From Moringa oleifera (Eukaryota; Streptophyta; Magnoliopsida; Brassicales; Moringaceae), in the NCBI GenBank assembly GCA_021397835.1, contig JAJFZO010000396.1, forward strand, positions 1,488,001-1,552,000: a stretch of DNA of 64,000 nt, given 5' to 3'. The notes under the pieces were generated by a model. It saw only the letters and a list, made by a program, of their open reading frames with translations. It did no database searches and was not told where the DNA came from. A program made the translations under genes and the position numbers. The stretch's first letter is position 1, and each line of letters opens with the position of its first letter. This document shows positions 11,640 to 21,900 of the stretch, in pieces.

Positions 11640-13770
11640 CATAATTCCCTTACCTTTTGAAAATTAAGATATTCACTAATCGCTGTCGGTGCCTTCAATA
11701 GTATGTTTATTTTCTAACAAATCATAATTTAATTCTTAATCTATTTCTTGTTGTTGAAATTGTGCTTTTATCCAATCATTAAGATAAACTTGGGCTTGAA
11801 TTGAATTCGGACTCGTACATGAGTGCCTTTAATCCAATATATTTTCATCAGTACTAAACTTTTGTTCCACAGCAATTGTAGAAACTGATGTTGCAAAAAT
11901 TTGCTTGGCTTTAATAGCCAAAACTGGATAATATGTTTGATGTTCTTTTTACCATTGTTGAATATTGAAATCATTATCTTTATCAACAAACTCAAAAGAA
12001 ATTGTTAAATAATTCTTAATCTTAGAATTTGAGCTTGATAAAGATGAACCTCGTAATTTTTTTATTTTTTAAAACAACAATTGATACCCCTTACAGACTT
12101 TTAATGATGAAACTTAAGATCAATTATCAGTTTTTGCAACACTAATATTACCAAATTGACCATAAAAGTCTATAATATTCATTATATATTGAATAAAATA
12201 AATTTTTAATATTTGCTATCATAACCATAATATCTACATATATTTGCAAACAATTATAATAACAAGTTAAATATTCACTCAAATGAACTAATTTGCAATG
12301 TGAATCAAATACTAATATAAGCAAATATATAGTTGGAATATTAAAATAATACTCTAACCATTTATCTTTCATAACTTGAATGTAATCAAGTAATTCTTCA
12401 TCTTTTTTCATATTTTTCGAATTGAGTAACAATATTAGTAACCTCAATAATAAATAAATTGGTAGTAGGATAACTCGATAAAGAATTAGTAGTACCATTA
12501 AAAACTTTTAATAGTTGATAAATTTTTATGCACATATTCCATTATTGAGGATGAAGAATAATAATACTAACATTATATTGCATAAAATCACATAGTAATT
12601 CTTTGTATGTATTACTTTTACAAAGTAATTTATATGTAAAATTTCAACTAGTAAGAATATCATGTGAAAATTTTATGGGATGCATAGCACGACTAACACA
12701 AAATTTAACCCATACTTTCATTGATTTTAGATGTTTTCATAAATAATGCAATGCTTCTCTAATAGGTATGATAGTATAATTAAGTAATTTTAATTCACTT
12801 TAAATACATAAATTTAAAACATGACAAGCACATCTTTGATAAAAATCGACCACCAAAGTAAGAATTACATAAAGTTATTACATAAAGTTATTATTTAACG
12901 AATAGTTAAGCATTATCAAAAGCAATTGCAAAAATTTTATTATCAATTCTATACTCTTTAAAATAATTTTAAGCATTAAATATATATTATCAGTAGTATG
13001 AGCCTCATTAAAGGCTCTAAATGCAAGAATTTATTTTTGTATTGTCTAACCATTATCCACGTAATGACAAATTAAACCCATGTAAGAATGTGTTTGCCGA
13101 TGATCACTCTATATATCGACATATACAGAAACACGATTTTGATAATTTTTAAAATATTTGATTAAATCTATTTTTCATAAAGATCAAAAAGCGTACGTGT
13201 GAGAGTAGATCTAGGAAACCGACATGCAGTAGGATTTAATGTCTTTTGATAATAATTAATAAAACTAACTTTTTCACCAAAACTGAAAGGTAAGTGCTCA
13301 ACAATAACCATTTATGCTAATTTTTCTCTATTATTTATATCTGTAAAATTAAATAATTGATTATTAAAAGTATACACCTTACTATTTATTGTTGACCATA
13401 TGATTTTGATTTTGTGGCTTCGGTAAGATGATTGCTACCAATATGCCTTTGATATGTGCCATATCCTATAGATTTTGACAATTTAAATTCTTTTGAGCAA
13501 TAATTACAAACAACTACCTTTATTTCGTCCGATTTACCAATGTTTTTCATATGAACTTCGAACAAATCAAATTTTTTTCTTGAATTTCTTCAATATTTTC
13601 ATCGAGAATTTGAATATCAATATGAGGAGAAATTGAAACAGATTGGCTTTCAAAATTTAGTTCGTAAATTCTAAAAAGAAGATTGAGATTTATTTCTTCA
13701 ATAAAAGATTGATGTTGAAGAAATTCATGATAAGCATCAGTATCGAGGTACATATTTTGGTTGAGCATAA
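11640..13770 (-). pseudogene. hAT-family (Ac/RICESLEEPER-like) transposase relic
   Basis: Read on the minus strand from 13768: an N-terminal region, then a BED zinc finger near 13540-13390 (KVVVCNYCSKEFKLS ... YQRHIGSNHL, a C2-H2 pattern), then RNase-H-like core pieces with a recognisable middle segment near 12370-12285 (MKDKWLEYYFNIPTIYLLI). The C-terminal hAT dimerisation motif follows near 11985-11850 (YPVLAIKAKQIFATSVSTIA, then a FST remnant). Stops and frameshifts occur throughout. It would have bound the element's ends and catalysed cut-and-paste transposition in the nucleus; it is inactive now. Confidence 0.8.
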
Positions 13771-14199
13771 CACCTTTATTTTTAAAAGAAATAGATTTTT
13801 TTGAAGATAGTTGCCATTGAAAAAAACGATTGATAAAAAATGAAATAATTGATTATAAAAAAATAATAGTGATGAAAAATAATTAAGTATAAAAAGTAAA
13901 AAGAATATGTACTAATTGATAAAGTAAATAAGATAAATGAATGAATAAATGAGAGGGAATTAAAATAATCAAAAATAGATAATTAGATGAATTAAGAAAA
14001 ATTAAAAGAATTAAAATAAGTAAAATGTAAGTAAGAATAAAAATAAATAAAATAATCAAATAATTGAATGAAAAATATAAGTGGAAATTGTGTAAAAAAT
14101 GAGAAGAAAGTTAAGTATTTATACGTGAAAATTAATAAAAAAATAATTTAAAAAATTCAAATGAAATTCAAATTTAATTTTTTTTTCAATATTCAACAA

Positions 14200-14365
14200 G
14201 TGAAAGAGATTCTTTTTCTCTTAGTGAGGCCTCACCTAATTGTAGAGTAGTATAAGAGAAAAAGATTATTTCTCTTACACTAATATTCTTTTTCAAGAAA
14301 AAGATTTTTTTTTTTTTTACATTACCCTCTTTCTCTTTTAATAAATAAGAATAAGGTGACCAAAT
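14200..14365. repeat. Small foldback elements at left edge of the plastid insert
   Basis: The 14200-14280 segment is a near-perfect hairpin: 'gtgaaagagattctttttct' is answered by 'agaaaaagattatttctctt' about 35 bp later. A second half-unit (14281-14355) ends in 'ttaataaataagaataaggt'. The same words recur, inverted, on the right edge at 17430-17640. Confidence 0.65.
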
Positions 14366-14368
14366 GGG

Positions 14369-15227
14369 GTTTGCCTTGATTTGGTACCGCTTTTGTAGCC
14401 CGCACTGAAACAATGCTTTACTCCAAATGTCTAGTTAACTGCTGCGCCTCAATGCATTTCAGGGAGAACTAGTTCACTTTGGTTCGAGTGGCATTTCACC
14501 CCTAACCACAACTCATCCACTGATTCTTTAACATTAGTCGGTTCAAACCTCCACTTAGTTTCACCCAAGCTTTATCTTGGTCATGGATAGATCACCTAGC
14601 TTTGGGTCCATAAGTAGTGACAATTGCCCCATGAGGACTTGCTTTCGCCACAGCTCTAGTGGATCACACTGTTAGAGCCTAAGGCTTCTCCTACTGCTTG
14701 GAAGCTTACAGTTTCATATTATATTTCACTCCCTGATGGGAGTTCATTTCGCCCTTCCCTCATGATACTACTTTGCTATTGTTCACCCAAGAGTATTTAG
14801 CCTTGCAAGGTGATTCATGCGGGATTCCACGTGCCCCATATTACTCGGGTTAAAGCATAAGCTAATGATGCTTTCGGCTACTAGACTCTTGCCATATAGG
14901 GTGCAACACTCCACCACTTCGCCTAGTAGCAAGATGCTTTTATTGCTCTCTTACAACCCCATTTTCACGGTTTAGGCTGCTCCCATTTCGCTCGCCACTA
15001 TTACGAAAATCACTTTTGCTTTCTTCTCCTTTGGCTACTAAGATGTTTCAATTCGTTAAGTTATCTTTTGCCTACTCATGGATTTAGCAGCAATTTGAAA
15101 GGTTTACATATTCGAGAATCTTCGAATCTACGCTTATTTTTAACTCCCTGAAGCATTTCGTCACTTACTACACCCTTCCTCATCTCTAGGTGCCTAGGTA
15201 TCCACCGTAAGCCTTTCCTCGTTTGAA
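14369..15227 (-). pseudogene. rrn23: Plastid rrn23 5' fragment (23S rRNA pseudogene)
   Basis: Antisense to the 5' 0.9 kb of plastid 23S rRNA. The native 5' end (TTCAAACGAGGAAAGGCTTA in rRNA sense) maps to 15227. Landmarks such as the 'gaaatgccactcgaacc' and 'gggtgatctatccatgacca' regions are recognisable but peppered with transitions. It is truncated at its 3' side at 14369 and carries an internal deletion near 14660-14675. Confidence 0.9.
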
Positions 15228-15384
15228 TTTTACCCTTAACTTTAAGGGTATTCCATCCTAAGGTGCTACTAAATGAAAAGATCTTATCTTATCAACATCC
15301 ATGAATAAGAAATCATAGATCAAACTATCAAAGCAAAAAAGTTGGGTGCTATCATGTAGCTTTATATCGGTTAAGTTCACGAGT

Positions 15385-16255
15385 TGGAGATAAGCTAACT
15401 CGAACTACTAACATCCACTACAGGGAAAACCACCGCCTATCAAGCCCCCGACTGATTCTATCATAGAGGCTAACAATAAACAATAACTCCCCTTTGAACA
15501 TAGCTTACAACTTTCATCAGTATTATGCTCTCCAAAGAGCAACTTTTCTCAAAATCTCAAAAGGCGCCGAGTTAAAATCTCATTCTAACTAAGGATTCTT
15601 GTGGTTTCGGAGGATCTCGCCATAGAAGAACTAGGAACTGAGAGCATTCCCCCTTTTTTTCGCCCTGACTCTTTCGAATGCTGGTTTTAAGAATAACTGA
15701 TTGCCATTTTTTGACCATTACGGCCCAACTTGAGAGCAAACAGCTAATGCATTCCACTTATTGAATAGGGTTTTATGGTCGGTTCGCGACCCCTAGATAC
15801 TGAAGGCATCCTTGGGGTGATCGCGTAGTTCCTACGTAGTGGAGATGATGGGATTGGTCCATGGTTTTTCCTTCCTTTTGCTAAATTTTGCTCAAAAGGT
15901 TGAAGGAAAATAGTGCATCAAGCTATTCGCAAGGGCCAACTTGATCCTCTTCTCCAACGATCCTAGATGAAGGAACCCTAGTAAAGCCATCGACTCCAAC
16001 TATCATCCATGTACGATCCATACTAAATCTTATTAACAAAACCATCTTACCTCCTCTACATTTTTGACAGCCCATTTTTGTTTCAATAAAGTCTTTCAAT
16101 GGCATGTTTTGGTCCCCTTCCCCATTACTTAGAAAAAGTGAGTCATCGGTTCAAGTATAAGATACTATCATTATTATTTGGATAATTAGATACCAACCCA
16201 TAATCGCAATGGCCTAATTGCAGGAGCGGAGCTCTATCAACTAAACTATATCCCC
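15385..16255 (-). pseudogene. trnA-UGC: Plastid trnA-UGC pseudogene with group II intron
   Basis: Exon 1 is 16255-16218 (38 nt, starting GGGGATATAG in tRNA sense). Exon 2 is 15419-15385 (35 nt, ending CTTATCTCCA). A roughly 800-nt intron separates them, the normal plastid size. Both exons carry transitions that break stem pairs, and nuclear expression would not splice a plastid group II intron. Confidence 0.9.
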
Positions 16256-16319
16256 CCGAGCCAAGTGGAGCATGCATGAAGGAGTCAGATGCTTCTTTTA
16301 TTCTTTTCCTTGGCATAGC

Positions 16320-17350
16320 TGGACCATTTTGGACTTAAACTAAAGACCTTATTAGTGAAGTAAATCATCGCACCTACGTTCCACCCAATTGGGAGAGAAT
16401 CAACAGATTTCTCTTTAAGATCGATTCATCCTTCTCGAACACAACATACAACTCTTTATTATACTGTGCTCTCCAAGTGTGCTTGTTCCCCCCCCCCCCC
16501 CCCCCCCCCTTTCTTTCCTTACCATGGCAAGTATTTGTGAAATAACTTCGATGAGAAGAAAAAAGAGGGCATTAAGAGATCCGACCCTATACACTTTAAG
16601 ATCTTTTTTCAAACCTTCTCCTATTTTGAGTCAATAAATAGATAAATAGACACATCTCATTGCACTAATGGGGGACATTCGTAGTGACTGAGAGGGTCAA
16701 ATACCAAGAAATGAGTTATTTATCAACCAAGCATTCTTTTTACGGCTAGATCCAATCTCCTGGTCGCTGCAAAAAGGAAAAAGAATTTCACGTTCTTCCT
16801 TTCGAGAAGGGAGGAAGTGTAACAACCTATTGATTGCAGCTTTCTCCAAACCTCTGGGAAAAGCATGAAAAAAAAGAAGGTTCGAACGTTACGATCCTTC
16901 TTTCACCCTACAATGAAAGGGGTGATCTCGTTGTTCTTTGTTTATGAAGAAACGTTGTTAGGTGCTCCATTTTATTTTTCCATTAAGGCCAAGCCTAAAC
17001 CTGTGCTTGAATGATAGTTGTCAATACACTGATAAGGGATCTCTGGATCATTGAGAAGAAAGGAGTTATGGTGGTATCCCCGAGCCGCTTGGATCCCACG
17101 AGTGAATAAAAAGTTGGATCTACATTGGATCTCATCTGAATCGCCCCATCTATCCTTCTGAGGAGAATTTTGGTTTTAAACCTTGGTACGAACAAGAGAA
17201 GTATGCCATACTAATATGTCTAGGATGATCCATATCTTAGGGTCAGGCACTGATGAGCACATTGAACTATCCATGTGGCTAAGAGCCCTCACAACCCAGG
17301 CACAACGAAGCAATTATCAAGGGCGCGCTCTACCACTGAGTTAATAGCCC
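16320..17350 (-). pseudogene. trnI-GAU: Plastid trnI-GAU pseudogene with group II intron
   Basis: Exon 1 is 17350-17314 (37 nt, starting GGGCTATTA). Exon 2 is 16354-16320 (35 nt), in which almost every difference from the plastid gene is C-to-T or G-to-A. The intron is about 960 nt and contains the C22 tract at 16488-16509 where the plastid has a short C run. Confidence 0.9.
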
Positions 17351-17429
17351 GTCTTGTGGGCCTCCTACTGGGGTCTTGCTATGCCAAGCCAAAAACAAGA
17401 AAAACCCCATCCTTTTTGCTCGTGAATGC

Positions 17430-17640
17430 ACTAATAGAAAGAATCTTTATTTATCTTTAATAAATAAGAGTGAGGTGCTCTTTAATAAATAAGACTTCAC
17501 TCTTAGTAGTGTAAGAAAAAGAATCTCTCTTTTTGTTTAATAAACAAGAGCGATGTGCTCTTTAATAAATAAAAGAATGGCCACCTCACTCTTACAGAAG
17601 AGTACAACTTTGTAAGGAAAAGAATCTCTTTCTCTTACAT
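17430..17640. repeat. Foldback repeat units at right edge of the plastid insert
   Basis: Contains three copies of 'ctctttaataaataa' and alternating 'agaatctctttctctt' and 'gtgtaagaaaaagaatctct' words. The outermost arm (about 17612-17639), reverse-complemented, matches the left arm at 14200-14224. It forms an inverted pair around the plastid insert. Confidence 0.6.
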
Positions 17641-17789
17641 TAACGTAATTATGTAAAAGAATTTGTTTAAATATTTAGTATTTAATATTTTAATTATAAA
17701 ATTTTTAATAAAATTAAAAATAAAAAATAATAATATTTTTATTTATATATTTTAAATTAAAATTTTTAATATTATTAAAACTAATTTAA

Positions 17790-17985
17790 TTAAAAATCGA
17801 ATCAAAATCGTCGATTTTGAATTATCGGTTTCACTTTCGATTTAAAATTTACATGAATCATAGTCAAATCATGTTTAAAATGGTTTCGATTACGGATCAA
17901 AATCGAAATCATTTATATCATTTTAATTCGGTTGAAAACTTAAAAATTATAATTGAGTTTACCAGTTTGAATCGAATCGTGATCA
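17790..17985. repeat. hAT subterminal repeats (right)
   Basis: Degenerate copies of 'aatcgaatcaaaatcg', 'atcggtttc' and 'tcgaaatc' in both orientations just inside the right hAT terminus. These are the decayed equivalent of the array on the left side. Confidence 0.55.
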
Positions 17986-17999
17986 CTTTTAACTGTAAT

Positions 18000-18540
18000 A
18001 CTTATTTTATAATATATAAAATAAGAGTTATAATTTATAATTTATTTATTTATTTTGATAATAATCGGTTAAAAATTTCTGCAACGTGGTTCTATGAATG
18101 ATCAAGTCATATGAGCCAGTCTTTAGTCATATTCCATCGTGAACTTGTGGATATAGGATTCCACTGGAGACAACTATCAGACTTCTGACATTTTATATTC
18201 TGCCTTTAGAAATAAAATAGTGTCTACATATTTAATACTAAATGCCATATAACCTAAAGTGTGATATGTTTATTTGTCAGATACACAAAATTTGGGCACA
18301 TTGATCAACATTTTAATTTGTTTCCATATTTTAAAATTAACTGCTAAAACCAAACCAAATCAGAAAGAAATTGATTCAGTTTATCAGTCAGTACCAGATT
18401 AATATACATTCATAGCTATAGTAATGAAGGACAGAAAGAGAGAGAGAGAGAAAGAGCTCAAGAGTTATTGTCCTTTTGAATTTTGCCCAAAGAAAGAAAG
18501 CACAGATGGAGAACAAATAATTCAAATTCCATTTCTTAAA
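18000..18540. other. Intergenic between hAT element and BRX-like 3' end
   Basis: No gene seen. A short (GA)n tract is at about 18436-18452. The 3' UTR of the minus-strand BRX-like gene probably ends in the 18.5-18.9 kb stretch. Confidence 0.4.
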
Positions 18541-18960
18541 CTATTAGTTTGTGTTACAATGGACAAACTCTGATATGTGGTTCATGAGCTCAATAACCCC
18601 TGAAACCCCAAGAACCAAAAGTCCCAAGGTGGGGAAAAGAAAGCCCCAAAAAATTTGCACTAGAATTATAATGATCTTGATAGACAAAAATGGGTGCATT
18701 TGGACATCCAAGGGGACATAAGACATTACAGAAAAATCACTATAAATACGTCATAAGATGGTTTAATCTGTTTTAAGGCAGTAATTTTGTTACGTCACGA
18801 TTTCAAGCTTTCACAAAATCCATTTTGCCCTATGAAATTCGGATTCTTACCAAGTGGTGAGGGAAAAAAAACCAAGGAATTCATTTTCTAAGGACATCCA
18901 ACTGCACCCTGAATACATTTACTTCATCTGCTGATAGTGTATGTTGTGTATTATCATGAT

Positions 18961-21900
18961 TTAAAGGTATTGTGCTTGTATTCTTTCTCTATTCTCTTCC
19001 CACCACGTTTTGGCATGCACTTCTCCAAATCTTTCCCGGCTGCAAACAATCAGAAAGCAATATCAAAGACTGTTAGCATTTGCAAGTCATGGATAGCACT
19101 CATATCAAATGTAGAGGATGCAGAGGTTTTCAACTTACTGATTATTCTGATGTATAGTTTAATAAATATATAGAATCATAAGTTTGAAAATAAATAATCA
19201 CAAGTACAAAAGATAAAAGGGGAAGTCGGTACCATTTTTCAAAATCCTATGAGCACAGACAACATCTTTAAAAGGAATGTAGCCAAATTGAATATCTGTT
19301 ACCTGAATCTGACGCGACGGAGCTCCCTAGTGCCATCAGCTAATTGCCTGATAGTGATGTATACTCCAGGCTCATCTTCCTCAACCCATTCCGTCTCCAT
19401 TTCACTGGCATTGCTGATAGAAGGCTCATCTCTAGACGAGGTTGTTGTTCGTGATGCATCCAGAGACGCTTCACCTCGTGGGCCACCTGGACCATAAGCA
19501 CTTGGTCCAGCATGGTGGTGTTGACTGCCACCTTGATCCAGATGATCTGGTGGGAAATACCCTTTACTTCCTGAGGGTTTATAGTGGTGCCTCGGCGTCC
19601 AATCTTTGTTTAATGATGGAGCAATAGGGCTTTCCATTGTTGATCCAACCCTTGTGTAAGAAGAATCTCTCTGCAATCAAAGAGTGACATTAGCTGTTAG
19701 TAATGAGAATTACAGCCTTTACTTTTGGCTTGTGGTAAACCTATCAGTAGCTTTGCTAATCTAAAAACAAGAACTGCCTAATAGTGACAACTTAACTTGT
19801 CCATGGTGGAATAAGATAGAGTGGGAAGGATACTTTTCTGGTAATTAACTTCCTGGACAGACTTTAAAGACAAATGAAAAATGCTAATTATTGAAGGAAA
19901 AAGGCCAAAGTGTGCATCTCCAAAATATGACCTGTTATAAGGTTTCAAGTTACTTAGTTTCCTGCCTCATCAGTTGCTTCATGGTGGCAGAAGAAAGAGC
20001 TCTGGATATGTTAGTGTATGAGGGTGGCTGTGAGAGTTTGAGAGAGAGAGGGAGAGAGTGGACAAGGGTATGCAAAGATGTCAAGTATGTGCTCTACACA
20101 CCACCTGATGTTGCAATCCATCATGCAAAGTGCATAGCCTTTCAAGCAAATTGGAGTTATCATCACCATGAAAGTTAATACAAAAACTTCATTGTAGGCT
20201 AGCTTCTCAAAAAACTATGGTATTTATTTATAACTTTTATTTTGTTAGGGACCATTTAATATGTTGGTCCGTTCGAAAACTCAAGGATAAAATGGCATGG
20301 CGAAAACAAGCAAGCTTACACTTAGAATTGTAAAAGCAGGTCAAGAAAAAATCAGAGCATCAGAGTTCTTTGATGTTGATTAGATTAAAAACCATATCAG
20401 GATGAAACTCTCTCATCAGAGAATATGAATGACTTTTTTTCTGGAGGATGTTCAGGTGTAGTAACTACGGCTGCAAGAAGCATGAACAAGAAAAGAAAAA
20501 ATGCATGCTTGATTTTACCTCATCCTCAGACCTTGGTGGAGTATGAAGAGCTTGACGGTTAAATCTCTGTACATTGTAAAGCTCCATGATTCTGTCATAA
20601 TTCTCACCCCACCAACGCTGAGCTTGCCACTTATTAAACATCTCTCGGCTTGAAATAAAGTGCAGAAAATGTCAGTTCCTACTCGTACAGGCTAATTAAC
20701 TGTCAACAACAAAAATCTCAGGATTTCTTTTTGTGAAGATTGAGGTTCCAAAACATCAGTTTACTTTATATCTGAGCCTGGGAGATTGTCATACATTAGA
20801 TAGGTCCATTGGTCACTGACAAACTACTGGAAACGTTAAATCACCGACGATGCAGCTGAGACTGATCAAGTGCAATATGTCTACTCTAACAGAAACATAG
20901 AAGATATCAAGAAATTGCTAACATAAGACACTGGGACCCTTTGCAACATACTTACATGTGGTGGACAAAGGAGCTGGAGTGGGCCATGCTTTAGTGTACA
21001 AGAAGGACCCAGCTAATGTCTTGCAGTGTTTCACATATAAGGAATCATGTGCGGCTGCTAAAGCCATTCAAGTTTTTGAAGAACTTAATAGGCCAGCCAT
21101 GTTTCACCCAGTACTTCTCAGGTTATAGCAGGTTGAGATCCTACTTCTTATCCAATATGATGGAGAAACATTACTATTATAGTCTATTTATTTGATTCAT
21201 CTTTTATGGTTGTGTTTTCACTAGTTGGAAGAAAATGCATATAAAAGATGGAATTTAATTTTGAGATGGAATATTGCATACCTAAAGCGAATTCGTTTAA
21301 GATCATTTCCACCATTAGGAAGAGACACAAAAGTAATATGAACTCCTGGCTCCACCTGTGCCATCCACTCCTTTGGCTCATCCTCGTCTTCTAGCACCAC
21401 ATCACAAGACTGGGCAGAGATGGACTCCCTACCTCCCGGGGTCTGATCACCACCATAAACTCTGGTGAACCTTGAGTCAGACCTTGTAGCTGGGTGGTGG
21501 CTAGAGCTGGTAAAGTCCCAAGCAGGCGTCGAGCTGGCGCTTGCAATGTAAGGGTACGGAGCCCCCTCTGAAGCAGCATCGAAGTCTGGGTAAGGCCGCT
21601 GCCCTCTTTTGTAGCTGCTAGAGCCCGTGCAAGGCTTGCATTGCCGATAAGCACCAGAGAATTTTAATGCCATGTCTTTGATCTGCACATTATTACTATT
21701 TAAGGTTAACAAAGAGACCAAGAGAACTATGACAATGTTCATTAGACTTCTTATTTGAGCAATCAACCAAACTGGATAAACTTCGTATTTGAATAACATA
21801 TGCTAGTGTGAGAACAAAATATGTATAAAGACAAATGCTCTGTGAAAGAGTGATGACTGTTTGAACAAGATATCAAATTTTTTACAAGGTATAGGAGAAA

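Larger units (their letters stand above)
14369..17428 (-). other. Nuclear plastid DNA insert (NUPT): rrn23 5' part, trnA, trnI
   Basis: About 3.06 kb collinear with the plastid inverted-repeat rRNA operon, in antisense: trnI-GAU, trnA-UGC, then the 5' end of rrn23. Both tRNA genes keep their group II introns at near-native length, so it came from DNA or unspliced precursor. Differences from the remembered plastid sequence are overwhelmingly C-to-T and G-to-A, with one deletion of about 60 bp in rrn23 and an expanded C run at 16488-16509. The insert lies wholly inside the hAT element and between the foldback repeats. None of its genes can be functional here. Confidence 0.92.
11098..17991 (-). 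mobile_element. Decayed hAT transposon with nested insertions
   Basis: The left end reads TAGGGGTGACC (11098-11108). The reverse complement of the right end (17981-17991) reads TAAAAGTGATC: 7 of 11 identical, and every mismatch is a transition. The 8 bp outside each end are ATTATAAC (11090-11097) and ACTGTAAT (17992-17999), again differing only by transitions, as expected of an old hAT target duplication. Subterminal regions 11100-11440 and 17790-17990 are packed with 'ggttcaggtt' and 'aatcgaatc' motifs. A minus-strand transposase relic lies between. The about 6.9-kb length is inflated by a nested plastid DNA insert. Confidence 0.8.

Noticed and set aside
15572..17195. Several minus-strand open frames of 60-66 codons
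   Set aside because: All lie in plastid tRNA introns of the NUPT and are chance frames in non-coding sequence.
15385..17350. trnA-UGC and trnI-GAU as working tRNA genes
   Set aside because: They carry plastid group II introns and many stem-breaking transitions and lie in a nuclear insert within a transposon.
19891..20178. 95-codon plus-strand open frame within BRX-like intron 3
   Set aside because: No recognisable domain, biased composition from a GA-rich tract, and no conserved context.
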